From Tyzzerella sp. (GTDB lineage: Bacteria; Bacillota; Clostridia; Lachnospirales; Anaerotignaceae): a stretch of 63,880 bases of DNA. This document shows positions 25,744 through 33,894 of the stretch, one piece after another (positions within the stretch are counted from its first letter, which is position 1; every line of letters begins with the position of its first letter). Both the position numbers and the translations under genes were made by a program. A model generated the notes under the pieces. That model did not search any database. It had not been told where the DNA came from and saw only the letters and a program-made list of their open reading frames with translations. The DNA is taken from contig DXZA01000025.1 of the NCBI GenBank assembly GCA_019415525.1, positions 1 through 63,880 of the forward strand. Reading direction: 5' to 3'.

Positions 25744-27149
25744 TTAGCAGTTTCTTCCTCATCTTTAGGAATAATTATATTAAGAATAATAGCCACAATA
25801 GCGGCAGGAACAATACCAGAACCACCAAATATAAGCTGAACAGCCTGTGGCATATGAGAAAGAACACCACTGTTTGCACCAAGACCATATCCAAGACCAA
25901 GAGCAACAGAAACTATTGTTATATTTCTACCTCTCATAGGGTATTTTGTTATAAGCTGAATACCACTTACAACAATAGATGAGAACATCATAACAGCTGC
26001 ACCACCAAGAACACTCTGAGGCATAATTGAAATAAGAGCAGCAAGTTTAGGGAAAAGACCACAAAGCACAAGGAATATAGCACCTGTTGCAAGAGCAAAA
26101 CGGTTTACAATTTTAGTCATTGTAACAAGACCAACATTCTGGCTAAATGATGTATTAGGAAGAACACCAAAAATAGCAGCAAAGCTTGAACCAAGACCGT
26201 CACATATAATACCACCAGAAAGTTCAGTATCGCTTGCTTCTCTGCCCATACCACCTTCCATAACACCGGAAATATCTCCAACTGTTTCAACAGCAGTAAC
26301 AATAAACATTATAAGAACAGGAAGAATTGCTCTAAGGTCGAATGTAGGTTTAATAGGCATAATTTCTGGAACAGCAAACCAGCTAGCTTCTTTAACTTTA
26401 TCCCAATTTAAAACCCAAGCCTTAACATATTCTGTACCGTCAGCAGTAACACCTGTTGTGTCAAGTGTAAGTGACATTATAAAAGCTGCAATATATCCTA
26501 CTATAATTCCAATAAGAATAGAAGATGAGCTTGTAAAACCTTTTGAACCATGTTTAAAAGCAACGATTACAATAAGTACAAGTGTACCAAGGAAAAGATT
26601 TTCTAAAGAACCGAAATCGGCAACTGTGCTTCCGCCACCACCGAAAGAGTTTACACCAACGGCAATAAGAGAAAGACCTATTGAAAGAACAACAGTACCT
26701 GTTACTACAGGTGGGAAAAATTTTCTTAAAGGCTTAAGACAAAATCCTAAAACACCTTCAAATATACCACCAATTATTGAAGCACCCATAATAGCAGCAT
26801 AAGCAAGAATACCTCCGCCCATTACATTGGCAACACTATTAAATACTCCAATAAATCCTGAACTTGTACCCATTATAATAGGCACTTTACCACCAATAGG
26901 CCCAATAGCATAAAGCTGAACAAGTGTAACAATACCTGCAACAAGCATAGCATTTTGTAAAAGTGCTACCTGTAAATCGGCAAATTCGCTACCTGCACCA
27001 ATACCACAAGCACCTGTAATAATAAGTATAGGTGTAAGGTTACCTACAAACATAGCAAGTACATGCTGAAGTCCTAAAGGAATAGCTCTTTTTAAAGACA
27101 TTTTTCCATAAAACTCATAAGGACTTCCTACTGAATTTTTGTTTTCCAT
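25740..27149 (-). CDS. NCS2-family nucleobase:cation symporter (uracil/xanthine permease)
   Basis: A 469-residue permease with about 14 membrane helices. MGTSSGFIGVFNSVANVMGG corresponds to the NCS2 QH/TM3 region, and VTAVETVGDISGVMEGG is the TM8 motif whose Glu is essential in XanQ/UraA relatives; NTSFSQNVGLVTMT is the TM10 motif. Linked to a molybdenum hydroxylase and ModE-like regulator, it most likely imports xanthine or uric acid. GGAGGG precedes the ATG. Confidence 0.93.
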   Translation of the reverse strand: MENKNSVGSPYEFYGKMSLKRAIPLGLQHVLAMFVGNLTPILIITGACGIGAGSEFADLQVALLQNAMLVAGIVTLVQLYAIGPIGGKVPIIMGTSSGFIGVFNSVANVMGGGILAYAAIMGASIIGGIFEGVLGFCLKPLRKFFPPVVTGTVVLSIGLSLIAVGVNSFGGGGSTVADFGSLENLFLGTLVLIVIVAFKHGSKGFTSSSSILIGIIVGYIAAFIMSLTLDTTGVTADGTEYVKAWVLNWDKVKEASWFAVPEIMPIKPTFDLRAILPVLIMFIVTAVETVGDISGVMEGGMGREASDTELSGGIICDGLGSSFAAIFGVLPNTSFSQNVGLVTMTKIVNRFALATGAIFLVLCGLFPKLAALISIMPQSVLGGAAVMMFSSIVVSGIQLITKYPMRGRNITIVSVALGLGYGLGANSGVLSHMPQAVQLIFGGSGIVPAAIVAIILNIIIPKDEEETAK

Positions 27150-27222
27150 AATTCAAATTCCCTCCATATTTTTTTGACAATATGAAGTATATCCTATTTG
27201 TCGAAATTTGTATACAAAAAAA

Positions 27223-27561
27223 TCAAAAAATATCATTAAAAATCCTTTGAGCCTCAAAATTAATTCTTTGTTCAAACTCTCTATATTTAGATAAAATTTC
27301 AATACCTTTTTTAGATAATTTAGAGCCACCACCGGCCACTCCACCACGTTTTCCTTCTACAAGTTCGAAACCTAATGCATTTTCAGACTCTTTTAATATT
27401 TTCCAAGCCTTACTATATGCAATATTCATAGCTTTTGACGCCTTATGAAGAGAACCTTCTTCTTCTATTTTTTCTAAAAGTTCTGCAATTCCAGGGCCAA
27501 AAGCCTTTTCACCTTTAAATATTCTAAGGGATAATTTAAAAATCATTTCATCATCTTTCAC
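27223..27561 (-). CDS. ModE-like molybdenum-responsive regulator, HTH domain only
   Basis: A 112-residue winged-helix protein. AFGPGIAELLEKIEEEGSLH and KAMNIAYSKAWKILKESENA are the ModE/LysR-type HTH, and EGKRGGVAGGGSKLSKKG is the diagnostic wing. The C-terminal molybdate-binding TOBE domains of E. coli ModE are missing, as in many short ModE proteins, so direct molybdate sensing is not assured. GTG start after AAGGTGGTGG. It precedes the purine permease by 73 bp, which itself contains no terminator. Confidence 0.88.
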   Translation of the reverse strand: MKDDEMIFKLSLRIFKGEKAFGPGIAELLEKIEEEGSLHKASKAMNIAYSKAWKILKESENALGFELVEGKRGGVAGGGSKLSKKGIEILSKYREFEQRINFEAQRIFNDIF

Positions 27562-27586
27562 ATTCCCACCACCTTTTAAGAATTAT

Positions 27587-27619
27587 TTTATACTTATATT
27601 AGTGGCTGTTGCAATATAA
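27587..27619 (-). promoter_or_regulatory. promoter and inverted repeat of modE-like gene
   Basis: TTGCAA (27609-27614), 16-bp spacer, TATAAA (27587-27592). An inverted repeat TTATATT-N12-AATATAA (27594-27619) covers the -35 and spacer, a sensible place for autoregulation. The 10-mer TATATTGCAA here also occurs at the xdh promoter. Confidence 0.5.
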
Positions 27620-27620
27620 A

Positions 27621-28208
27621 TTATATATATTTATGGAAAAAGCCGTGATTACTGCAATATATATACATAACTCCATGACCTTGTTTTTTAAATCGTACAT
27701 GTATTTCTTGTTCTGGATAAAGCTTTATAAATTGCATTTTATCTGATGTTATATATACAATAAATTTTATATAATGTCCCTTTTCCATAGGATGGTTCAT
27801 AGTAACATAGTACTCACCATCTGTAAATTCTACTATAAAATTATGGTCACTATCATCAGCCTTAACACTTTGAAGTCTTTCAAGTTTTTTACCACAACAA
27901 TATATATCTGCTGTATTTGTTGCACTTATAATATTTCCACATTCACTACATACATAAAATTCTGTTTTTTTCATATTTCCATTCTCACTTTCATTTATAT
28001 CAATTTCACCTTTAAGTATATCTTTTATATTTACACCTAAAACATCACAAAGACTATTTAAAATAGATATATCAGGGCAACCTGCTCCCCTTTCCCATTT
28101 TGATACTGTTTTAGGGCTAATATTAAGTTTTTCTGCAACTTGTTTTTGCGTCATAGATTTTTGTTTTCTGAATTTTAAAATTAATTCTCCTGTTTTTGAG
28201 CAATCCAT
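27621..28208 (-). CDS. XRE-family HTH regulator fused to desulfoferrodoxin
   Basis: A 195-residue fusion. Residues ~5-65 are a Cro/C1-type HTH (SMTQKQVAEKLNISPKTVSK). Residues ~85-108 form a desulforedoxin-like FeCys4 site (C87, C90, C104, C105). The remainder is a superoxide-reductase fold with ligands H122, H139 and H145 (NHPMEKGHYI) and C185, H188 (CSNHG). The conserved Glu-Lys before the first histidine of superoxide reductases is Ser-Asp here, which argues for sensing rather than catalysis. ATG at 28208 is chosen, 6 nt from GAGGTG; a GTG three codons upstream is possible. Probably an oxygen or superoxide-responsive regulator. Confidence 0.88.
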   Translation of the reverse strand: MDCSKTGELILKFRKQKSMTQKQVAEKLNISPKTVSKWERGAGCPDISILNSLCDVLGVNIKDILKGEIDINESENGNMKKTEFYVCSECGNIISATNTADIYCCGKKLERLQSVKADDSDHNFIVEFTDGEYYVTMNHPMEKGHYIKFIVYITSDKMQFIKLYPEQEIHVRFKKQGHGVMYIYCSNHGFFHKYI

Positions 28209-28231
28209 AAATCTCACCTCTTAAAGAAATA

Positions 28232-28242
28232 TACATTATGTA
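28232..28242. promoter_or_regulatory. palindrome upstream of XRE-desulfoferrodoxin gene
   Basis: TACATTATGTA, a perfect 11-bp palindrome about 25 bp before the start codon of the XRE regulator. Candidate autoregulatory operator; unproven. Confidence 0.35.
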
Positions 28243-28322
28243 CATTTTTATTTCAATCCACTATCCGCAGACTTTTTATTTTTTATGTATAAAATCTTTT
28301 ATGTAAAATAATAATATTATTG

Positions 28323-28351
28323 TTGCAATACTAGGAGAATAATGGTATATT
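28323..28351 (+). promoter_or_regulatory. sigma-A-type promoter of helicase gene
   Basis: TTGCAA (28323-28328), 17-bp spacer, TATATT (28346-28351). It implies a leader of about 130 nt before the helicase ATG. Confidence 0.6.
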
Positions 28352-28382
28352 AATAAACAGTCTATTTAAAAATAGAACATAT

Positions 28383-28475
28383 AAAAGAGCCGAATTTAAA
28401 AGCATATTGCGTTATATATGTTGTGTGTTTAATTATGATATTATTATGCTTTTCGATTTGGCTTTTGAGAAATCG
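28383..28475 (+). promoter_or_regulatory. structured 5' leader with alternative hairpins
   Basis: A long imperfect stem pairs 28383-28406 with 28445-28466 around a ~38-nt loop. The right arm also contains CGATTT (28454-28459), which can pair instead with AAATCG (28470-28475) next to the ribosome site GGAAAGGA. The two structures exclude each other. A role in cold or growth-dependent translation control of the DEAD-box gene is inferred. Confidence 0.5.
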
Positions 28476-28490
28476 GAAAGGAATTTATAA

Positions 28491-30110
28491 ATGGAAACTT
28501 TAAAATTTGAAGAAATGAATTTATCTCCTGAAATATGTCGTGCAGTAGCCGATATGGGGTTTGAGGAGGCAACACCGATACAGTCACAGGCAATATCGGT
28601 AATTATGGAAGGAAAAGACGTTATAGGACAGTCACAGACAGGTACAGGAAAAACAGCTGCTTTCGGTATACCTTGTCTTGAAATGATTGACCCAGAAGAC
28701 AGAAAACTTCAGGCAGTTATACTTTGTCCTACAAGAGAGCTTGCAATACAGGTAAGCGAAGAGTTCAGAAAACTTCTTAAATACAAAGACAGCATAAGAG
28801 TAGTACCTATATACGGTGGACAGCCAATAGACAGACAGATTACAGCACTTAAAAAAGGTGCACAGGTTATAATCGGTACACCTGGTAGAGTTATGGACCA
28901 TATGAAACGTCGTACTCTCAAAATGGAAACAGTAAAAACAGTTATACTTGATGAAGCTGATGAAATGCTCGATATGGGATTTAGAGAAGACATTGAAACA
29001 ATACTTATAAAAATCCCACCTGAAAGACAAACAATTCTATTCTCCGCTACATTATCAAAAGAAATTCTTGATATTACAAAAAGATTTTTAACAGAACCTG
29101 AATATATAAAAGTAATAAGAAAAGAACTTACAGTTCCAAACATTGACCAGATATATTTTGATGTTAAAGAAAAAACAAAACTTGATGCTCTTACACGTCT
29201 TATGGATATGTACAGTCCAAAACTTTCAATAGTATTTTGTAATACAAAAAAACGTGTTGATGATGTTGTTGAGCTTTTACAGGGTAGAGGATATTTTGCA
29301 GAAGGTCTTCACGGTGACCTTAAACAGCCACAGCGTGACGTTGTAATGAAAAAATTCAGAAATGGTACAATAGAAATACTTGTAGCCACAGACGTTGCAG
29401 CAAGAGGTATTGATGTTGATGATATAGATATGGTTGTAAACTATGATATACCACAGGACGAAGAATACTATGTACATCGTATAGGAAGAACAGGACGTGC
29501 TGGACGTGCAGGTAAAGCATTTACATTCTGTGTAGGAAAAGAAATATATAAACTTCGTGACATAATGAAGTATACAAAAACAAAAATTATACAGCAGAAA
29601 CTTCCTACTCTTTCGGATATTGAAGAAGCAAAAACAAACAACTTTATAGAAAAAGTTAAAGAAACAATAGAAGAAGGACATCTTACAAAATACATCAATA
29701 TAGTTGAACGTATGCTTGAAGATGATTTTGTTGCAATGGATATAGCAGCAGCACTTATGAAATTACATCTTGCAGACTTTAGCGGAGACTCTCTTGATGC
29801 AATAGATGACATTAATTTTGACGGCTGTGATGCCTATGGAGATAGCGGAGAAAAAACAGTACGCCTTTTTATAAACGCAGGTAAAAAGCATAAAATACGT
29901 ATAAAAGACGTACTTGGTGCAATAGCTGGAGAAACAGGAATTTCCGGAAAACTTATAGGCTCAATAGATATTTATGATGATTATACATTTGTTGATGTTC
30001 CATCTGAATATGCAAAAGATGTTATAAAAGGAATGAAAAACAACAAAATAAAAGGTAAAAAAGTAAATATCGAAATTGCTAAGAAAACAAAAGGTAAAGG
30101 CAAAAAATAA
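28491..30110 (+). CDS. DEAD-box RNA helicase with DbpA-type RNA-binding domain
   Basis: A 539-residue ATP-dependent RNA helicase. Motifs in order: Q motif FEEATPIQSQAI, Walker A SQTGTGKT, PTRELAIQ, GTPGRVMDH, DEAD (VILDEADEMLDMGF), SAT, then domain 2 with VFCNTKKRVDDV, ATDVAARGIDV and HRIGRTGRAGR. The C-terminal ~75 residues (RLFINAGKKHKIRIKDVLGA) match the DbpA RRM-like domain that binds 23S rRNA, so a role in ribosome assembly or cold adaptation is likely. CshA/DbpA-type. Own promoter, long leader and terminator. Confidence 0.94.
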   Translation: METLKFEEMNLSPEICRAVADMGFEEATPIQSQAISVIMEGKDVIGQSQTGTGKTAAFGIPCLEMIDPEDRKLQAVILCPTRELAIQVSEEFRKLLKYKDSIRVVPIYGGQPIDRQITALKKGAQVIIGTPGRVMDHMKRRTLKMETVKTVILDEADEMLDMGFREDIETILIKIPPERQTILFSATLSKEILDITKRFLTEPEYIKVIRKELTVPNIDQIYFDVKEKTKLDALTRLMDMYSPKLSIVFCNTKKRVDDVVELLQGRGYFAEGLHGDLKQPQRDVVMKKFRNGTIEILVATDVAARGIDVDDIDMVVNYDIPQDEEYYVHRIGRTGRAGRAGKAFTFCVGKEIYKLRDIMKYTKTKIIQQKLPTLSDIEEAKTNNFIEKVKETIEEGHLTKYINIVERMLEDDFVAMDIAAALMKLHLADFSGDSLDAIDDINFDGCDAYGDSGEKTVRLFINAGKKHKIRIKDVLGAIAGETGISGKLIGSIDIYDDYTFVDVPSEYAKDVIKGMKNNKIKGKKVNIEIAKKTKGKGKK

Positions 30111-30138
30111 AAAAGAACCCAAAAGGGTTCTTTTTTTA
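30109..30138. terminator. bidirectional intrinsic terminator
   Basis: AAAGAACCC / GGGTTCTTT stem with A/T tracts on both flanks, between converging helicase and trmD genes. Confidence 0.88.
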
Positions 30139-30152
30139 ATAATATTACTGTT

Positions 30153-30896
30153 TTATTTTATTATATCATATTTTCCCATTTTTTTGATAAATTCAATGTC
30201 TTTTTTAGAAAGTTCAGCCTTTTTAATAAGGTCAGGGCGTTTTTCTATTGTACGTAATAAAGACTGTTCTCTTCTCCATTTAGCCACATTTTGATGATGA
30301 CCGGAAAGAAGAACATCAGGAACTTTTTTACCCATAAAGTCATATGGTCTTGTATACTGAGGGTATTCAAGAAGGTTATCAGAAAAGCTTTCATCTTGAA
30401 AAGACTCCTCTTTACCTAAAACACCGGGAACAAGACGAGATATAGCATCAATCATCATAATTGAAGCAAGCTCGCCACCTGTAAGTACAAAATCACCTAT
30501 AGAAACCTCATCAGTTACTATTTCATCAATAACTCTTTCATCAATACCTTCATAATGACCACATAAAAATACTATATTTTCTTCTTTTGAAAAATCCTCA
30601 GCCATTTTTTGATTAAAAGTTTTCCCCTGAGGAGTCATATATACAACACGAGTATTTTTACCGGCTTTTTCCTCAATGCTTTTATATGCGTCATAAACAG
30701 GCTGTGGCTGCATAACCATACCTGCACCACCGCCATAAGGATAATCATCAACGTGTTTCTGTTTATTATTTGCAAAATCACGAATATTAACAGCCTCAAT
30801 ATTTATTTTTCCATCTTTTATTGCTCTTCCTGTAATGCTATGAGAAAGAGTATCTGTAATCATATCCGGAAAAAGTGTTAAAACAAAGAAATTCAT
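30153..30896 (-). CDS. trmD: tRNA (guanine37-N1)-methyltransferase
   Basis: A 247-residue SPOUT methyltransferase that makes m1G37 in tRNAs and so prevents frameshifting. FVLTLFPDMI opens the protein; YGGGAGMVMQPQP, LCGHYEGIDERV, SIGDFVLTGGE and the trefoil-knot region bind SAM. Normal length. It overlaps the rimM stop by 1 nt (TAATG) in the conserved rpsP-khpA-rimM-trmD order. rplS, which often follows, is absent here. Confidence 0.97.
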   Translation of the reverse strand: MNFFVLTLFPDMITDTLSHSITGRAIKDGKINIEAVNIRDFANNKQKHVDDYPYGGGAGMVMQPQPVYDAYKSIEEKAGKNTRVVYMTPQGKTFNQKMAEDFSKEENIVFLCGHYEGIDERVIDEIVTDEVSIGDFVLTGGELASIMMIDAISRLVPGVLGKEESFQDESFSDNLLEYPQYTRPYDFMGKKVPDVLLSGHHQNVAKWRREQSLLRTIEKRPDLIKKAELSKKDIEFIKKMGKYDIIK

Positions 30897-31405
30897 TAGT
30901 TTCTCAATCCTTCTAAAAGTTTTACAGTCATTTTATTATTTTCAACATCAACATTTAAAATACAATCTTTTATTGCAGGTATAAGAAGTTCTTTTGCACC
31001 TTCTTTTTTAACACCATAAACGTCATTAGCACCTGTTTCATATATATCAGTAAGAATTCCCAAAAGTTCTCCTTCTTCTGTATAAACTTCTATATCATAA
31101 AGGTCTCTTGTATAGTATTCATCTTCTTCAAGAGGTAAAGCCTTTTCCTCTGGAATAAGTATTGTAGCATTTTTATAAGTTTCAGCAACATTAATATCAT
31201 TTATTTCTTTTACAGTAACGAGAACAAATTTTTTATGATAAGCTATTTTCTGAATATGAAAAACTTCGATTTTGCCTCTGTTTTCAACTGTAATTTCTTT
31301 TAAAAGTTCAAATCTCTCTGGCTGTTCAGTAGTAGGAAAAACTCTAAATGTTCCTTTAATACCGTGAGTACCTGTTATTTTACCTATTTCAAAATATTTA
31401 TCCAT
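30896..31405 (-). CDS. rimM: ribosome maturation factor RimM
   Basis: A 169-residue 30S assembly factor with an N-terminal RimM barrel (EIGKITGTHGIKGTFRVFP) and a C-terminal PRC barrel (YYTRDLYDIEVYTEEGELLG; GANDVYGVKK; LLIPAI). It binds S19 during 16S 3'-domain assembly. The ATG at 31405 is chosen with AGAGGTG upstream; a GTG three codons earlier is possible. A terminator-like hairpin separates it from khpA. Confidence 0.95.
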   Translation of the reverse strand: MDKYFEIGKITGTHGIKGTFRVFPTTEQPERFELLKEITVENRGKIEVFHIQKIAYHKKFVLVTVKEINDINVAETYKNATILIPEEKALPLEEDEYYTRDLYDIEVYTEEGELLGILTDIYETGANDVYGVKKEGAKELLIPAIKDCILNVDVENNKMTVKLLEGLRN

Positions 31406-31440
31406 ATATGTCACCTCTTTTATTTTTTATAAATTATAAC

Positions 31441-31476
31441 AAAAAAAAGGGACTGCCAAAAGGCAACCCCATTATT
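31441..31476 (-). terminator. intrinsic terminator after khpA
   Basis: GGGGTTGCC / GGCAGTCCC hairpin (one bulge) with a minus-strand T8. It could reduce rimM-trmD expression relative to rpsP. Confidence 0.75.
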
Positions 31477-31488
31477 TTTTAATGTGCA

Positions 31489-31719
31489 TTACTGTACAAT
31501 TTCAACGATAATTTTTTTATCCTCGTGAACAGCAGCAGCTTTGACAACAGTTCTTATTGCCTTTGCAATTCTTCCCTGTTTGCCTATAACCTTTCCCATA
31601 TCCTCAGGTGCAACTCTAAGTTCTAAAACGATAGCACGTTCAGTTTCTGACTGGCTAACATTCACCTTATCAGGATAATCAACGAGGTTTCTTGCGATTA
31701 CTTCTAAAAGTTCTTTCAT
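31489..31719 (-). CDS. khpA: KH-domain RNA-binding protein KhpA (YlqC)
   Basis: A 76-residue single KH domain with the GKQGRIAKAI loop (GxxG type) for single-stranded RNA. KhpA pairs with KhpB/Jag in Firmicutes and affects cell elongation and RNA stability. It lies between rpsP and rimM as usual. CGGAGGA precedes the ATG. Confidence 0.95.
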   Translation of the reverse strand: MKELLEVIARNLVDYPDKVNVSQSETERAIVLELRVAPEDMGKVIGKQGRIAKAIRTVVKAAAVHEDKKIIVEIVQ

Positions 31720-31754
31720 AGTAATCTCCTCCGATTATTTTGAAGAAATCAAAA

Positions 31755-32003
31755 TTATTTGTTGATAACGCCAGCTTTTTCTAATAAAGCTTTAGCTGTG
31801 TCTGAAGGCTGAGCACCGTTTGCAATCCATTTGCTAGCTTCTTCTGTATCAACTTTTAATACAGCTGGTTCTTTAGTTGGGTCATAGTAACCGATTTCAG
31901 CTATTGATTTACCATTTCTTGCTGTTCTAGAATCTGCAACAACTATTCTATAGAATGGTGCTTTTTTAGCTCCTAATCTTTTTAATCTAATTCTTACTGC
32001 CAT
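31755..32003 (-). CDS. rpsP: 30S ribosomal protein S16
   Basis: An 82-residue protein beginning MAVRIRLKRLGAKKAPFYRI, with VADSRTARNGKSIAEIGYYD, typical of bacterial S16. Complete length. It binds 16S rRNA during 30S assembly. AGGAGG lies 8 nt before the ATG; ffh ends 45 bp upstream. Confidence 0.97.
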   Translation of the reverse strand: MAVRIRLKRLGAKKAPFYRIVVADSRTARNGKSIAEIGYYDPTKEPAVLKVDTEEASKWIANGAQPSDTAKALLEKAGVINK

Positions 32004-32047
32004 TTTAAAATTCCTCCTAAAAATATTAATTATTATCTTTTTTTATT

Positions 32048-33385
32048 TTATCTTAAAAAAGGAAGTTTGAATTTTCCTTTTTTACCCTTTTGTAAATCAC
32101 CTAATTGCTTCATCATTTTTTTCATTTCTTCAAATTGTTTAAGCAATCGGTTTACTTCTGCAATATTTCTACCACTACCCTGTGCAATACGTTTTTTTCT
32201 TGGACCATTAAGTATTGAAGGATTTCTTCTTTCCTCAACAGTCATAGACTGTATAATAGCCTCAACGTGAGCAAGTATTTTAGGGTCAAGGTCAGCGTCT
32301 GGTATATTCATTTGGTTCATACCAGGAATCATACCAATAAGGTCTTTTAAAGGACCCATTTTTTTGATTTGCTGCATTTGTGAAAGAAAATCTTCTAATG
32401 TAAAATCGTTTTCTCTCATTTTTTTCTGAAGCTCCATAGCCTGTTTTTCATCAAAATTAGCCTGAGCTTTATCTATAAGTGATAAAATATCACCCATACC
32501 AAGTATTCTTGATGCCATTCTGTCTGGATAGAAAGGCTCTAAATCTTCAAGCTTTTCACCCATACCAACATATTTAATAGGCTTACCTGTAACGTGTCTA
32601 ACTGAAAGAGCAGCACCACCTCTTGTATCACCATCAAGCTTTGTAAGTATAATACCGTCAACACCAAGTTGTGTATCAAAACTTTCAGCAACTGTTACAG
32701 CGTCCTGACCTGTCATAGCGTCAATAACAAGTATAATTTCTTGAGGTCTTACATTAGCTTTTATATTTTTAAGCTCGTCCATAAGCTCTTCATTTATATG
32801 AAGACGACCGGCTGTGTCAATAAGAACAACATCGTGTCTGTTTTGTTCAGCATACTCAAGAGATTTTTTAGCTATCTCAACAGGATTTACTTTGTCACCC
32901 ATTTCAAAAACAGGTATATCATAAGTTTTACCAACAACTTGAAGCTGTTTTATAGCAGCAGGTCTATAAACGTCACAGGCAACCAAAAGAGGTTTTTTAC
33001 CCTGTTTTCTTAAAAGTCCTGCAAGCTTACCACTTGTTGTAGTCTTACCAGCACCCTGAAGACCAACCATCATATAAACTGTTGGTGGACGGTTTGCAAA
33101 AGTAAGTTTGCTTTGGGTAGTACCCATAAGCTCAATCATTTCTTCATTAACAATTTTTATTACTTGCTGTCCTGGATTAAGTCCTTCAAGAACTTCAGTC
33201 CCAACAGCTCTTTCTGTAACCTTTTTAATAAAAGACTTAACAATTTTAAAGTTAACGTCAGCTTCAAGTAAAGCTATTTTAACCTCACGCATTGCAGCCT
33301 TTACGTCATCTTCAGTAAGTTTTCCCTTGCTTCTAAGCTGTTTAAAAACCTCCTGAAGTTTTCCGGATAAACCTTCAAATGCCAT
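32048..33385 (-). CDS. ffh: signal recognition particle GTPase Ffh
   Basis: A 445-residue SRP54 protein. N domain 1-~90, G domain with GLQGAGKTTTSGKLA, DVYRPAAIKQL, DTAGRLHINEELM, TKLDGDTRGGAALS, and a methionine-rich M domain (FLSQMQQIKKMGPLKDLIGM; GSGRNIAEVNRLLKQF) that binds 4.5S RNA and signal sequences. It escorts nascent membrane proteins to FtsY, encoded just upstream. Co-transcribed with ylxM. Confidence 0.97.
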   Translation of the reverse strand: MAFEGLSGKLQEVFKQLRSKGKLTEDDVKAAMREVKIALLEADVNFKIVKSFIKKVTERAVGTEVLEGLNPGQQVIKIVNEEMIELMGTTQSKLTFANRPPTVYMMVGLQGAGKTTTSGKLAGLLRKQGKKPLLVACDVYRPAAIKQLQVVGKTYDIPVFEMGDKVNPVEIAKKSLEYAEQNRHDVVLIDTAGRLHINEELMDELKNIKANVRPQEIILVIDAMTGQDAVTVAESFDTQLGVDGIILTKLDGDTRGGAALSVRHVTGKPIKYVGMGEKLEDLEPFYPDRMASRILGMGDILSLIDKAQANFDEKQAMELQKKMRENDFTLEDFLSQMQQIKKMGPLKDLIGMIPGMNQMNIPDADLDPKILAHVEAIIQSMTVEERRNPSILNGPRKKRIAQGSGRNIAEVNRLLKQFEEMKKMMKQLGDLQKGKKGKFKLPFLR

Positions 33386-33399
33386 AATCTAACCTCCTG

Positions 33400-33753
33400 C
33401 TAGCAAAGAATATCATCTGCTATTTTTTTAATATCCTCTATACAATTAAGCATATTATGTGGCACTTCAAATTTATTCTCAATATCTTCCACAATTTTTT
33501 TAATTTTAGCAACTGACTCTTTATGTATTACAAATTTTTCAACAAGGTTTAATTTTTCCTCATATTCTTTCAAAATCTTTTCGGTACGTTTAAGCTGGTC
33601 TCTAACAGCCTGACGGCTGATTTGAAGTTCCTCACCTATTTCCGAAAGAGATAAATCATCATCATAATACATACGGTATATAGTTTTTTGTTTATCCGTA
33701 AGGAGTTCACCGTAAAAATCAAAAAGCAGTGAAATCTGTAATAAACTATCCAT
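33400..33753 (-). CDS. ylxM: YlxM family SRP-associated DNA-binding-like protein
   Basis: A 117-residue HTH protein: LTDKQKTIYRMYYDDDLSLS followed by EIGEELQISRQAVRDQLKR, a sigma-70-region-4-like HTH. YlxM is encoded before ffh throughout Firmicutes and has been linked to SRP function. An AGGGAGAG site lies 7 nt before the ATG. Its promoter region carries two exact repeats described separately. Confidence 0.93.
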   Translation of the reverse strand: MDSLLQISLLFDFYGELLTDKQKTIYRMYYDDDLSLSEIGEELQISRQAVRDQLKRTEKILKEYEEKLNLVEKFVIHKESVAKIKKIVEDIENKFEVPHNMLNCIEDIKKIADDILC

Positions 33754-33773
33754 ATTTCATCTCTCCCTATTAA

Positions 33774-33853
33774 GGGTGTCAAGTATTTTTACTTTACTTC
33801 AAATATTCTACACTAAAATATGAGGGGTGTCAAGTATTTTTACTTTACACCCC
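33774..33853. repeat. two 24-bp direct repeats with palindrome around ylxM promoter
   Basis: An identical 24-bp element lies at 33774-33797 and 33825-33848 (51 bp apart). Each has the palindrome AAGTAAAAATACTT (minus strand) followed by TTGACACCC-type sequence. The upstream copy extends to a 30-bp imperfect palindrome (33824-33853; 12 of 13 pairs) containing the -35; the other copy lies in the 5' untranslated region. Confidence 0.85.
33805..33833 (-). promoter_or_regulatory. sigma-A-type promoter of ylxM-ffh operon
   Basis: TTGACA (33828-33833), 17-bp spacer, TAGAAT (33805-33810). The -35 is embedded in the upstream repeat copy. Confidence 0.75.
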
Positions 33854-33894
33854 ATTAAAATTTATAAAATTTTATATATATTTTTTATGCAATA

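Noticed and set aside
28632..29143. Two minus-strand frames inside the DEAD-box helicase gene
   Set aside because: They overlap each other and a clearly conserved gene, with no start signals; antisense shadows.
33774..33797. Second TTGACA in the downstream repeat as another promoter
   Set aside because: A -10 at the proper distance would fall at the ribosome site and start codon of ylxM, with no TATAAT-like match.
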